Source: Glossina fuscipes (Eukaryota; Arthropoda; Insecta; Diptera; Glossinidae). From it: 64,000 nucleotides of DNA. Shown here piece after piece: positions 1 through 12,693 of the stretch; the first letter of the stretch is position 1; each line of letters starts with the position of its first letter. The notes below the pieces were generated by a model. The model worked only from the letters and a program-made list of their open reading frames with translations, did no database searches and was not told the DNA's origin. The DNA lies in NCBI RefSeq assembly GCF_014805625.2, contig NW_023998415.1, positions 38,112,228 through 38,176,227 on the forward strand. Reading direction: 5' to 3'. The position numbers and the translations under genes were made by a program.

Positions 1-790
1 ATTGCAAAAATGCCAATGTCTAACAACTAAATTGAACTAAACATAAAAAAAAGAAAGACATGAAAGAAGTTTTGTTGCCATCACCCAAATCGTATTAAAT
101 TAAAACCTGGACAAACTTAAATATAGATGCTAAGTAAATATCAAAATTTCTTTGAAGATTCATGAGAAGCAAACAGAAAAAAAATAAATAAATACAAGAA
201 AATGGAAAAAAGAAAAAACGCAACGATTTCTTGCAATTGTTGCAATTGTAACCTTGTAGCGAACTGTTAGCTTCAACGACTATTAGTGACGATCGCAAAG
301 AATAAAGTTGGCATGCCTGAGATATTAGTACATCTGGTAAAAAGTGAGCAGTCGTGATAGGAGAAGAATAAAAATAGAGAACAGTTTAGTTGAGGGCTCG
401 CAAGCGTAGACATGGTTAGGTAGAGGTTATCACTTGATTTCGCTAAAATTTTAAATAGAATCGTGATATGTTTCTGAGAATGGCATTGGAACTTGGTAGA
501 AGAAAAATTATTTTACGCCTAAATTTGATGAAAAGTTCGTCAAGCTGCATGCAATTAACAGCTTATGTCTCTGCTCTTTTCATTAGAATTGTTTTTAGTC
601 ATCTCATCATAGATCTTATTCGGTATTATCTGGTTAAATTGACTGAATTTAATAATAATTTTGATCAATATATCTGAGTATATAGTTATAATATTAAGAA
701 GCCGTCTGAAGTTTAAAAAAAGTATGAAATGGAAAAAAATCTAACAGAATGATAATGCTCGATGAATTTATTAATAAAAAAAAAAAACGA
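1..790. other. AT-rich non-coding stretch
   Basis: I see no gene here. Open frames are short, A/T-driven and lack any recognisable motif. The only local structure is a direct repeat of TTGCAATTG around 230-250 and an A-run just before the family A repeat that starts at about 791. Confidence 0.6.
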
Positions 791-1316
791 GTAAGAACAT
801 TATAGTCGAGCAAAGCCGACAATTAAATACCCTACACCACTTAAAACTTGGACTTTTCTGGTCTACAAAGGATCAATTTTCGGGAAGATCCTTATTAGGT
901 TTCAAAAAATAGGTATGCATTTGGTATAGTTAATTTTTTAATGTTAAATTACTATTATGATATAATTTTCATTGTCAAGCATTGAAAATTATAACTTTTT
1001 GTCGTTTGAACGTCAGTTTTCGCTATATGAGAGGGTGTTCCAGAATTGCCCCGGCCGTTTCCAAGTTGTCATGTCAAATTTCATATAATGATTTTTCAGA
1101 ATAGGTCTTTTAGTTGGGTGTGGTCGAAAAAGTGGACCGGATCGAACTATTTTTAATCGCGTTCGCCCTTGGATCGAAACCCCTCACTATACCAAATTTC
1201 ATCGAAATAGCTAAAAAATTGCGACCTACGGCTTGAACACAAATTTACATTGACAGACGTCAGACGGACAGACAAGCTTAGATCAATTCATATTATGATT
1301 CTGAATCGATCGGCAA
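791..1316 (+). repeat. Dispersed repeat family A, most complete copy
   Basis: This is the most complete copy of a repeat that recurs in the window. It opens with GTAAGAACATTATAGTCG and AAAGCCGACAATTAAATACC. It continues through an ACCAAATTTCATCGAAATA segment and GCGACCTACGGCTTGAACAC. It ends with CAGACGGACAGACAAGCTTA followed by ATGATTCTGAATCGATCGG. The same blocks appear in partial copies near 2206, 4861, 6193, 35498 and 47340. No coding capacity is visible. Similar ACAGACGGACA..ATCGATTCAG blocks are widespread in fly genomes, but I do not assign a named element. Confidence 0.7.
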
Positions 1317-2205
1317 AAAAAACTAAATCCGAAATGACAAAAATTTCTTTACTCTGATTTTCGTCCCCTGAAAGAATTAAATATTGAAGAAAACTCGAAG
1401 ATTAATATCTTGACTGCAAATATATGAAGTCTTGTTTGCGCTAAGAATGCACTACATGACATTGAGGAATAAGTTCACGAATATCAAAACTGTTGTCGTA
1501 AAATTTTCCAATTTGTTTTCTTCTTTTTTTTTTTTTTTTTTTGATTTTGGTGGTCAAAATGATGAGCCGAAGATAAAGAAAAGAACGATTGGACATTATT
1601 CCGTTAATAGTATAAAGACATAAACATGCTAATAAATGTATGTAATGCGAATGGCAGAGATCGGAAATTTTCTAATGTGATAAATATACGCTTGAGGAGT
1701 TTAGAATCAAAACTTCAAATTTAAAGGTAATTTGAACTCGTCCATAAACGTTTAAGCCGAAACTCCATAAGAATTTCCTTAATTGCGACAGTTTCATGTA
1801 ATGTCCATTAATAGCAAACAAGTATGTCGTCACCATGGAGATAGTTATGCATCGGCATCGGTCACCTCTGACACAACTTTCTTGATGGTCATCATCATCA
1901 GAACACTTGCTAACAACAGCATAGAGACAGCTTTCCGGTGCTATCCTCACACCAGGCCTTTTTTTTTTTTGCTTTTTCTTTTTGTGTATTTTATATATCC
2001 AAAATTGTTATAATTTGCAAGCAGTAGATATGTATGTACGTATTTGGATTTTTTCTTGTTTTTATTGCAAAAAGAAACTGTATCCTAATTGGAGCGTAAC
2101 GCGAAGGATATTTAAGTAAGAAGTTGTTTTTACGTTGTTTTTACAAATTAAAAAAAAAATTTTTTTTTCTTATGTGTTTATAAATATTAGGAATGCGTTA
2201 ATTAT
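1317..2205. other. Non-coding stretch with homopolymer tracts
   Basis: No gene is supported. The stretch holds a T19 tract at 1524-1542, a perfect tandem pair of the 11-mer GTTGTTTTTAC at 2123-2144, and an A10T9 tract at 2150-2168 that is self-complementary and likely to be rigid or bent DNA. Confidence 0.55.
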
Positions 2206-2600
2206 ACCCTATACCATTCCTAGTAAAACGAAATCTTTATATGGTAAAAAGGTCTAATTTTCAATATTTAATAATACGAAATTGACAAAGCCATGAACCT
2301 TATAGAAATCGTGGCTACGTAAGCCTATTTTTTGGGTATCAACACATATAAGTATTCTCATGAAACGTAACCATCTTATATTCTAAAAACACTTATCACA
2401 ATCCACCAAAAGATCACAAAATATGGAACCTACAACTTGAATGCACGTTTACATGTACAGACATCAGATGGACATCCAGATAGGCGAAAAGACAGACCTA
2501 GATCGATTCAGAAAATGATTCTCAATCGATGCGTATAGGCACACGCGGATTTATCGTAAGCCTTTCGGTCTGTTACATTCGTCCTCATTAACTTAATATA
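2206..2600 (+). repeat. Dispersed repeat family A, diverged copy
   Basis: It begins with ATTATACCCTATACCATTCC. Further along come CCTACAACTTGAATGCACG, TTTACATGTACAGACATCAG and TAGATCGATTCAGAAAATGA, then TTCTCAATCGAT. It ends near TTAATATACCCTGTAAC. Block order and orientation match the copy at 791-1316, with the middle shortened. Confidence 0.65.
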
Positions 2601-4860
2601 CCCTGTAACGCAAGTGGGTTCGCCTATAAACAGGACGTCATTTTCTTGTCTTCTATGACAAAGAATTATGCTACACAATGTGGGGTATAGTATTTAATGG
2701 TTGGCCTAGTCCGACTATAGCGTTTCACTTCTTTTTTTATTGAAAGAGGAAAGTGGGCTATTGGGGGTCCCAATTGTAAGTTGATGGAGACCGTAGGTAG
2801 GGCAGGGTAGCATATATATAGTGGTCTTGAGTGTAAAGTCAGCCTCTCCGCTAAATTAGTTTCTCCGTCCTTTAGGTAGCAAATTTTCACTTCCGACGAT
2901 TAATATTTTATATCATTATTAAATATGTAAGGCCACTGGTGAGTTCAACCATAAGACACGGATTATGTTTTAAAATAAGTTGTCTTGCTCGGTTGCCTAA
3001 ATTGAACTAAAGTCAATATTGAAATTCTCTCCTCTCACAAGTGCTAATAATTTCTATTGCAACTACAGTTATTAGTATATGCAGGCGATGAGTGGTCTTA
3101 TACCTTACAAAATATATAAAGCTAAAATAAATGATCAGTGACGTATGCCATTTGCGCGAATAAAATAACATGATAAAAGAAAAATTCGGCAGGTAATATT
3201 ACCGTTTAAGCCGTTCAAGTTTTGTGCAAGTGTTTGCCATTGTTCCGATGATATTTTGGTCACCGCTTCGGATAATCTTGTTTCTGTACCGGAAAATATA
3301 GGAGTAAAATAAAACCTTTGGCGTGACTATCGCTTCGGATCGTCGACAATTCGAACCCAAACAACTCCAATTTTTTTTATAATAAGTAAAATGCCAAAGT
3401 AGATGAAATGAATTTTTGAAAGTAATTTTTAGAATTTACATTGTGCAATAACTCCTAAGGTCTGACATAATTGTCAGAATATGTTGAATAATATTGTGTT
3501 TAATTATATGTTTAGAAATTGGATCGAATATATTCGTGATTAGCATGTTTTGCTGACTTTCAGTTTTCATTTCTAATTTAAATAGAAAATGGGATATATA
3601 CTTCTTTCAAAAAAATAAATATTTTTTATACTCATATGCATATATATGCACATGTGTGTACCCATAAATGCGAAGGAGGCTTCTTTTGTTTTACATACAA
3701 ACAATCAGAACAATGTATTGTACCAATTTATAGCTATGTGGATGCAAAAACATACATTAAACATGCTCCAATAATTGTTATAAAGTTTTTACAGCTTCAT
3801 TCATATCTGAATACATATTATGCCGATACGTATACACTCGGCCAAATCCTGTTTAAAATAAAAATTTTAATGTTCCTGAACGATTTACGATCGACGAGAT
3901 ATTTCAATGTAAACATAAGTTAAGAAGCAACCATGTTAACCAATAATTGAAAAATTGAAAGCAGCACAACAATTAGGCAATATTTTTACTTGCATCTTTG
4001 AAGAGTCAGTTTCTTCGTCTATCCCTCTTTTTTATCGCTTTTGTATTCCGTCAATGTTCTGCTTAATAGTGCACGTTATGGATGAGTTAACATGTAATAT
4101 ATACATAATGACGATAAAGTCTCATTATTCGAATCAACTGATTAATCTGGACTCGTAAACAATTTTGCTTAATAATCTGATTAGCAGAGTGCCACGTTCT
4201 GGCAACTAAATCCAATTGGTAAAGTATCAACGATCACGAATAGGAGTTTAATACAAACCACTGCGTCTAGCTATTCCCTCATCGATAATTCCATACTGTA
4301 AGTGACGCGTTATGCCTCAACAAACTTACAAATATTTTTGGCTACTAATCGAGTGCGCAAAGGACAAAGGAACGTCTGTAGTAATAATGAGTTTAGGATT
4401 TCGGGCTGCTGTTCAAAGGTTTGGTTTTGCAATCTGCCATCGGGCATGACTAGCTGCAAGTTAACCTTCACCATTTCGCTTAACACAATTCTATACCTAT
4501 ATGCATGATAAGAGTTGAAAAATTTTACTTTGCTGCCATGTAAACAGTTGCTTTTCCTGAGAACTCTTATATGAATAACTCTCCGAACTTGGCGCAGTAA
4601 ATTTTTGTTTGTCAAAGCTTCAGCTTATATGATTTTACTTTAATCACAAATTATTAACGACTTTTGTTAAAGGCTATCAAAGCATTTCCACATCTATTTA
4701 TATGTGAATATACTGTTTCCACCGATTTTTGACAAGAACAATAAAAATTGGAATTTATTCTTGAAGTGAATGAATCTACTAAAATAGTGTTCTTTAAGAG
4801 GAGTAGTCGTGAAAATGATTCCGAAAGTAAACAATTTCCGTTTATTCAATTCTATTAAAA
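2601..4860. other. AT-rich non-coding stretch
   Basis: Only short open frames without recognisable domains occur, for example a 95-codon frame at 3636-3923 and antisense frames at 4310-4615. None shows a motif, a codon bias unlike the background, or a convincing start context. I see nothing else that can be supported. Confidence 0.5.
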
Positions 4861-4985
4861 TATCTTGAGAATTGCGATATCATGCTTAATACATGTGTGT
4901 AGACATAAGACGCAAAGAGAAGGAGCAGTCATATATATATATCGAATCTATTTAAATAATGATTCTGAAGCGATCGAAATAATGA
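4861..4985 (+). repeat. Dispersed repeat family A, degraded 3' fragment
   Basis: A degraded tail of family A: AAATATCTTGAGAATTGCGA, a decayed ACATAAGACG block, then ATCGAATCTATTTAAATAAT and GATTCTGAAGCGATCG. A short TA run has expanded inside it at about 4932-4941. Confidence 0.5.
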
Positions 4986-6192
4986 CAAGTAAATCTAGCT
5001 GAAGTCACTCTAGGCCTTGTATGCATACGCATAGATTTACTTCAATTTGTGTTGGACATATTGGGGTATGTTGGCGGTGAACGTCTGCATTGACAGTTTG
5101 GCGACTATTCGAAATCCACTCTCACTTAGTTTTTCGCTTTTGCAATTAGGAAGATTGCAAATTTTCAGGTCGTAAGAATAATTCTCGTTGCGAATGTGAT
5201 GAATTTTTTTGCCTTTTTTTAATAAGCTTGTCGATGATACGACCGTACGTCCTTTTTTGCATTTTTGAAAACGAAATAGTTTTTCAGTGTATTCATATAT
5301 ACGCATAAGCGTTTATGCTGAAAATGAAACACACGTCAGACGTTCAACGGCAAACATGAATGTTATTCTTTAATGAGAATGTATGCGATATTAAACAGCC
5401 TTTACATTATGATGGAAGTGGAGAAAGTGAAAAACAGTTAGAAGAGATGAGTTTTTTTGATAGTGTTCCTTTTAGCACGAATTTTTGCAAAACTTTCCAC
5501 ATTACGATAGCTAGTAATGACAGAGCCTGTGACGCATGTCTTTACATGTGAATGCAAGCAGATAACGACAACATGAAATTAATGAATGGAATGACAGTCT
5601 GCTACGTTATGTTATTTTGTTAAAGTAGGGCTCCTTTCATCTTTCTTCAGTTTCTTAATTAACGCAGTAATTCATTTAAATCAGTTCAATAGCTTTAGCA
5701 AAGTCACAATGCAATATAAACACTTCTACCTCGATACGAAACGTTAGATCCTTAAAACTTTTGTTACCTCAATCTAGTGCTTCCCCCTAAGTATGACGAA
5801 TTTGTGTATCGTGATTACTCTGATATTTCGGTGCTTTGATCTGGTGATCAGTGCTTTCAGATGTGTATTGCAATGTCTCTGCAATACATGTGAGATTCAT
5901 TCGTCGTGTAAACGGAGTTGGACAACAAGCGAATTTCTTTCTCTCAGCTGACTTAATATAGGCAGCGTTGCCAGAGGAAACTGGAATTTGGATTGAATAG
6001 CGGTTTCCTGTGTTATCTTGTTTGTCGAGAAATGCACGTATAAAAACGAAAAGTAATTAAGGGAAAGAGCATCCAAGTTGCTGTCTTTTGGGCAAAAGAG
6101 GAAGGGACCTGTGAATGCTGAATCAGTTTCGAACGAGTATGGCGACGAAAACCAAGCATACCAAAATGACATTCAGCTATCGCATTCAGGGC
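4986..6192. other. Non-coding stretch
   Basis: An antisense 89-codon frame at 5037-5306 (lysine and cysteine rich) and overlapping antisense frames at 5897-6390 are present. No motif or homologue is recognisable, and part of the latter is repeat family A read backwards. I find no supportable gene. Confidence 0.45.
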
Positions 6193-6250
6193 TAACAGTG
6201 GCGATCTGTAAGTTGAACATAGAAATTCATGGACAGACATCAGGTAAACC
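6193..6250 (+). repeat. Dispersed repeat family A, short fragment
   Basis: The blocks GCGATCTGTAAGTTGAACAT, AGAAATTCATGGACAGACATC and the following CAGG correspond to the GCGACCT..CTTGAACAC..TTTACATTGACAGACG part of the copy at 791-1316. The rest of the unit is not recognisable here. Confidence 0.45.
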
Positions 6251-6632
6251 AACAGGGAAACAAGATGATGGACCGACGGGCGCAATATCTTAATTTCATT
6301 CATGGAATGAAATCTGAATCTGAATCTAACTGGTTCATTATTATAAAAGACGGGCTTATCTTTTCGTTGCTTGCTTACGCCCAAATTCAATGTAATATGC
6401 CCTTAGCACAAGTTATGTAGCGTGTAAAGAGGTCCATTTACGATACATGAAGCTCATTTAAATATTAATGATGCGAAACGTATATGATGCTCATGCCGTT
6501 AATTGCGAATTTAAGTCGCTTTGGTGGTCGTTAACCAACTTCCCGCGCTAAGAACTTGAAATCGTGGTTGGATCATGATTTGAATTCAACTCAGGAACAC
6601 CGATTGTTATACTATTAGGTAAATAATCAGTG

Positions 6633-7042
6633 CTGGAAATATTGCATGCAGACCACGCTACGCAAATGATTAAGTTAGCTTGTGATGGAAATGTAATAAG
6701 CTACGAAACATTTAGAGGGTTGTTTGCAAGGTTTCGTACAAAGAATTGTACGGTGGCATACATTCGACAAAGATAAGCCCAAAAGTGATCTTCGACTTGG
6801 GCCGGGAGCTTACCTCGATTGCGGCATGTTCTCTGGACCTGTCTCCTTCTGTTTGCCATATGATGAGATCAATATTGTTATATTTAGCAGAACAGCGCTT
6901 CACAAAACTTGAAGTTGTGCGAGAATGGCTCGATGATTAGTTTTTCTCGAAAACACGAGCCTTCTACAGCGAGAGCACCGGGAAGCTGCCTGATAGGAGA
7001 CAAAAGATCGTGGATAATGCTGGTGATTACTTGGATTATTAA
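6633..7042 (+). pseudogene. Mariner transposase relic, internally deleted
   Basis: This is a dead cut-and-paste transposase of the mariner family. The first part, read in the frame from 6633, resembles the N-terminal helix-turn-helix region: LEILHADHATQMIKLACDGN, then VISYETFRGLFARFRT, followed by a stop at 6774. The frame from 6746 resumes with the C-terminal half: LGRELTSIAACSLDLSPS, where mariners have the HPxYSPDLAPSDYHLF block, then LAEQRFTKLEVVREWLDD. A TAG at 6938-6940 sits where a Trp codon would be expected. The same frame then runs on through FFSKTRAFYSES, GKLPDRRQKIVDNAGDYLDY and a TAA at 7040-7042, which is a typical mariner C-terminus. Most of the catalytic middle, including the HDNARPH block, is missing, and the last catalytic Asp is replaced in SPSVCHM. 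It cannot encode active transposase. The family assignment is strong for the C-terminal part and moderate for the N-terminal part. Confidence 0.8.
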
Positions 7043-8112
7043 ACGAACGTTGAACAGATAGTTTTTGTAAATGAGAAATAATCTGCAAGATGTACATTTC
7101 TTAACTTATCATTTCATTATTTAAATGCTTCTTATGTAGTATCAAATCAAATTAACAAAATGATTGCCTTAGCATTAAATGAAAATAATGTAGCTTAAGT
7201 TATGTTGGCAATAAATGCTTACCATGGTATCAAATTAAAAAATGCTTACGCTAGCATTATAATGTAATTGAAATGAATGTTTATGCTATTGTTAATATAA
7301 ATAAATAAAAGGAAAATAACAGAATTAAGATGGAGCGATAATACTATGATGGATTTCTTCTCACAAAATGATGATATGAGGTTGTTAATAAATATGTAGA
7401 TGAACTTCTGGCTGCATCTATAAATGTAAAGCTTGGACAAATTTATCACATTGATATGCCGGTTAATTAATTAAGAGGTGTTTCTTCTTACTTCTCTTCT
7501 CTGTTCTTCTTACTTTTCCTCATTAAAAAATTTCATCTTTCTTTTCTCAAGCTTTACATAATTATTTTCCTTTCCCTTTTCAACTTTTAATAACAACGAG
7601 CTTCTTACTGCCAGCGTTGATTGCTGGAAAATGAAGTTTTTTTGTCTTACGTCATTGTTCCTACAGATAAATAATCTTCTCTGTTTTCCTCTCTCCTTTA
7701 TTCACCTGCTTAAAATATAGTGAAAATAATGTAAAACAATTATATTATTATTATATAACATTTTGGTCCAAGTATTTATTTCTTTGACTATAGTAATAAT
7801 AATTGTTACTATCATGTTACCATTAATTTCTGCAATAGGCTTTCCCCGGTGTCACGCCAAAGATAGCTACGGGTCATCTTTCACACTCATGGTAGGAGCA
7901 AAAGCAATGAGAGAAGGAATTTCACAAAGAAGGAACTACGAAAGTCTTTAGTCAGACTTAGTTAGATTCCGCACGATTTGAAAGCTCGTCATGGCATCGG
8001 AAATCTGCAGGTAAGGCTATAGGAAATAGAACCACTCTACACTACTCTATACGCATGAACATAGTATTCTTACTGGACAGAGCGCATCTATCCCTACTTC
8101 CTTCGTTTAAAA
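7043..8112. other. AT-rich stretch with one good splice-donor context
   Basis: No gene is supported. The one point of note is an ATG at 7991 in the context CGTCATGGCATCGG, which opens six codons (MASEIC) and then a strong 5' splice consensus, CTGCAG followed by GTAAGG at 8011. This could be chance or the end of a small first coding exon. Nothing downstream confirms it. Confidence 0.4.
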
Positions 8113-8826
8113 ATGGGAAATCGACACTTTGTTACGAAATATGCAATAGCGAGGGTAAAGCGTGGAAACGAAGAGATTTTTTGCAAAACATGTAAAGCCA
8201 CACGCAGCTATCGTCTACTCAGTCGGTACCTGTCAACGTCCAACGAGAAAAAAAATCGCAAGATGCTCAAAGGCCGCGCGAGACGCAAACATTCCCAACG
8301 CAAACATCTCAGCAGTAGAGAGAGTCACCACCAATCTGTCGTATTTCCAATCCAAACACACCACCTGAACGCTTTGTCTGGCGAATGCGTTTCATACCTT
8401 CAAGATGAGGCATAAACTTACCATATTCATCCGGGCTAATTTCTAAGTACTTGACTACTGCTTTTTACCCACGGCTAGCCTTGTTCATCCAACTACTGAA
8501 AGTCTACTAAATGGTAGACTACCCTTCAACAGCGTCGTCACAGTTTCCTCAGTTACACTAACATTACGTCGCTATGTAGTACACACTCTCATCACGCGCT
8601 CACTGCACTTCCGCATAGGTTTTCGAGCTCGACCTTTAAGCAGGACAAGCAAGTCATTTGCTTATGCGAAGAAATTGATGATGAGCCCTTCCTCTCCACA
8701 CCTGCTTTCATAACTTTCAAAATGAATGGATCAAATTTTTATCACGTTTCGTTACACATTGCCCGTCATACCAAGAGCACAGGGAGCCCCCTGGAAGGAA
8801 AAGTTTACCCAGAGCTTGATTTCTAA
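8113..8826 (+). other. Unidentified G+C-richer island with two long open stretches in one frame
   Basis: I do not recognise this sequence. A 100-codon frame starts with ATG at 8113 and ends at 8413-8415. Its middle is basic (NEEIFCKTCKATRSYR early, then KGRARRKHSQRKH). In the same reading phase, another 102 sense codons are open from 8518 to a stop at 8824-8826. That second stretch is less basic and includes KQDKQVICLCEEIDDEPFL and FKMNGSNFYHVSLHI. About 100 bases with several in-phase stops lie between them. The island is visibly richer in G+C than its surroundings. It could be a decayed retroelement open frame, two exons, or chance. The conserved phase is the only positive evidence of coding. 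It contains a 7-bp inverted repeat, AGTCTAC..GTAGACT, near 8501-8520. Confidence 0.3.
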
Positions 8827-11800
8827 GCGATTTACTTCTCCCAAGCTGGCAAGTACTCTCTCTATCCTTGCTAAAAAGGTCGAACGCAAGCAAAATATTT
8901 ACTTCAAACTTATGAATATATTTACTTTGCTTCAAAATTCATTATCTCTAATTTATGAACATAAATAGCGAAAATGTTTTCAACTATTTGGTTTGGAAAT
9001 TATTTCCGTCAGGTTTAAAATCTGTTGTTGGACAACACCTTACCAGTTTTTGACAGATTGGAAAAATTATCGCAGCAATGCTGAATCTCTATTTTCAACT
9101 TGGAATATTATAAAGGCTTTCAAACTCACACCAGCACACATTATTCTTATTTGCTTGTTATATAAGTGATCAAAAAAAAAAAAAAAAAAAAATCGTAAAA
9201 TGTTTGTAAGCGTTATGTGATTATTGAACAGGACTTTTAATCTCACCTCACAATTCTTGCAAACTTTTACGAGATTTCTTAAACTTCTTACAGTGTTAAC
9301 TTCATATATATATGTTTGCCTTTTCACCTGCTCTTTGCTAATTTTATTAAGGCAAGTCGATATATTTCAAACAACTCAATACACTTAAATATATTTATAT
9401 ATATAGATAGAAAGATATTCATTTAGAACTTTGGAGTAAAAATTTGTTTTCATTACATTGTACTAAACTTTTCGAAAGTTAAGCTTAAACTGCAGCAAAA
9501 AACCTTTTTTTTTTTTGTTTTCGATGAAAGCATTTTTCTTATTTCTTTATATGAGCACCATGTTGAGGCAGATCTTTTACGATATTACTTGTTTTCAATT
9601 TTTATAATTTTTAGATTTTCGATCATCGATTAAAAAATCTTTGAAAATAAGCTAAGCTTAGATCAAATTAAAAAAATTAATTGTAGTGCGTTGATGACTT
9701 AATATAACCACTTGACTATTCATTTCAACAGTCAAATTACATAATGAATTTTCATTATAAGCGATTAGGAGAAAAATGTGTAATATTACTTATGCGTACT
9801 TACTTAATATTCACAGAGAAGTCAGGTAATTTATAGTTGGAATAGTGTGATTACCCTCCTGCTAAGATAATGCAATGATTCAGCTCAAAGGTAATTCATT
9901 TAACGCGCGATAATTGAATCAACAGCCAATAGTAGAAAAAAACTACAACCCAAATGTAAAGATGTTTTATGTTTTTGACAATTTTGCCGCCTTTGCTTTG
10001 TCTTCCGTGTAGTGCTTTGTTAAATTTCTTTAACATTTTCTATCTCCCTAGCTTAACATACTTCATTTATATTTCTCGGGGGATGTTTTTCAAGCTGTGT
10101 CGTGTTTTTCGTTTAATGCCATTTGATCTACGTGACATTTAATCTCTTGATAATTACGTGTTAGTATAATGCAAGAGCACTACTTTGGACAAAGTTGTTG
10201 TTTAATTGCTGCCGTAGTCTAACTAAGTTTGTTATTCTCACCGAAGATAAACTGTTTTATACATTTTTAGTAGATCAACGAAAAACTCGTTCAGCTTCTT
10301 ATAAATAATACGTGATTTTTAATCAAGTATTTCGTATATATGTATTTTGGAAAAGAAATCATATCGACCAAAGTTATTCAATATTGTTCCCACTTTCCAG
10401 GAAATTGTTCTCGTATCGTGGCATGCCACTTAATGAGCGTACCAATTGCGTTCAGGTCTTTATTAAATTTCTTTGAAACTTTCGTTCTTTATGCAGTTCT
10501 TCTTTCCTTTCTTATTTTTGAGAAATTTTTATTAAATAAGTCTTCTTTTAGATATGATGTCAAAGTGCTGTTAAACTTGTTGTGGTACATAATTAAATAG
10601 TAGCACCTTCCGCATTGTAAAATTCACATTTCCGGTTGCCTGGGATACTGCAGCAAAACGATAACGAAATCGTTTTTAATTAGAAGAAAACTTAAAATGA
10701 ATTTTAAATTAAAAGCTGAAGAAATTTAAAATTAAAATGAATAAACTTTTCATTTGTTCTTGCCGGCATACGCGCTATATTCTTTAAGTGACTAACTTAT
10801 CATTGAAATGACGCGTCAGTGATCGCTTCATATGTGAAACACTATTTTATCCTGATGTAATCAATGAAGGGGTTCGGTGCTAGAATTCTATTGGCTTCAC
10901 TTGTATTTATTATCCTTGCAGTTAACTTAGTTCTTAGTTCATTAATTTGACACTAAAAACGGCAACGTTTTCAACAGTAAATGAAACGATGCCTCATCGT
11001 TTGCCTTTAAAGCTTTGTTGAGATAAACAAAATTGATTTTAAAATTTTCCTCCCAACATTAGAAAAACATTGAAAAAATCTTTCCTCATCGGTCCACAAG
11101 ATTTTCCATAACTTGGAATGAGCGGAAGATTTCCAGCTTGTCAGTCAATATCTTTTCTAAAAAAATATTTTTTTATCTTATTATTTATTTGTATTCCTTA
11201 GATGACTTATTCACTAAAGATTTCACGCTTACGGTATGTTGAAGTGTGTTAAAAATATACGATATAAAAAATGAAAATAAGTTTACGTTTGCGTAGGAGA
11301 GATGAGTAAAAACAGAGTCTTCATACCATGAGGATTACGATTGTATTCTTATTTTAGTATCGTGCTATCCTATCCTATTTTTGTCGAAACATAAACTGTT
11401 TCACGTGGAAATGCACGAAGAAAGAAAAACGTAAATGGCAATTATCGACAGTTTCGAACAAACCATTACAGCCTTCTTAATGGGGTGTATTATTCAAGGC
11501 TTCAACCTCTCTTCAAAGTTTCAAATGGACTAAAGCATCTGCATTGCAAAGTGTTTGTGCGGCATAAAGCCTTTAAATAATGTACAGGTTTGTTTACGCA
11601 TACAAAACGAGTAAACGAGTAAAGCCAAAAGATTCCCATAACAGAATTTATCATTCACTTACAATGTCATCCTCGTATAATGGTAAATCTCTGAAAATGT
11701 ACGCATACAAATTAATTTAACAATCCTTCTATCCAGATAATAAGTAAAACAATGAAACACTACTCCTTGGCTACCGCAGTAAAATGAAACGAGAGCAATA

Positions 11801-12199
11801 ACAGCATACGCACACAGATCATGGAATACCCATGCAGTCAGTGTTCATGTTCACTCATACTCGTATATTCATTTGCTCGGGCTTTAGTCTATTTTAATTA
11901 TATTAAATTAAATGAAAATCATCAAGAGTGCATATGCCAGGATACTGTAAAGGTCTTCTTGTGTCGTGGCGCTTGCTTTTGATGATGTTAAAATTTTTGT
12001 TTAAAAGCCCTGAAAAAACACTATTGAATTCGCGTACGTGTCTTCAGGCATGCATATAATAAAATTTTGCATGGATTGTTGATGTTGATGTGAGCTCTCT
12101 TCACAATAACCACCGAATGCAGAAAAAACAAAAAAAATAACAACAAAGAAACAAGTCAATGAAATTTCTAGGATTTTTTCAAACTGACCTGCCATGCTT

Positions 12200-12233
<34 letters not shown>

Positions 12234-12693
12234 ATTGCTGTGTGTATTGTGTTCTTTACTATAGTTTTAAATTTGTAATGGTCGGAAATGTGCTGGTGAT
12301 CTCACGTTTTCACTCTTGTAGTGGCAACAAGCTCGAACAAGAGGACTATTTTCTTTAGAAATTTATAAGGCTTCATCGTAATTAATAAACTCGAGGGATT
12401 TAGAAACCACATGCAATATGCATGAATAAGGTTGCGAATGGACGTGAAAAAACACTGAGAGAGCTGGCTTGTATGATATAAATCGTTTATCGGTTTCAGT
12501 TTTGTGTATTCCCCAGAGCACGCAAAAGAGGTTATGTAATGTAAGCTTACTTCTTGTAGCAACATCTAGAAGCATCTGACATATTTTTCATATGAATAAT
12601 TTCGGAATAATTTCTTTACAAAAATTTTGGATTTTTACACTGGAAGAAGGAGAAATTTTTCGAATTTTATGATGAGAAACAACATTTATCCAC
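8827..12693. other. Long AT-rich non-coding stretch with poly(A) and poly(T) tracts
   Basis: No gene, RNA or transposon coding sequence is recognisable. The stretch contains an A21 tract at 9172-9192 and a T31 tract at 12201-12231, the longest homopolymer run in the window. Open frames of 60-90 codons here look like chance in AT-rich DNA. Confidence 0.5.
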
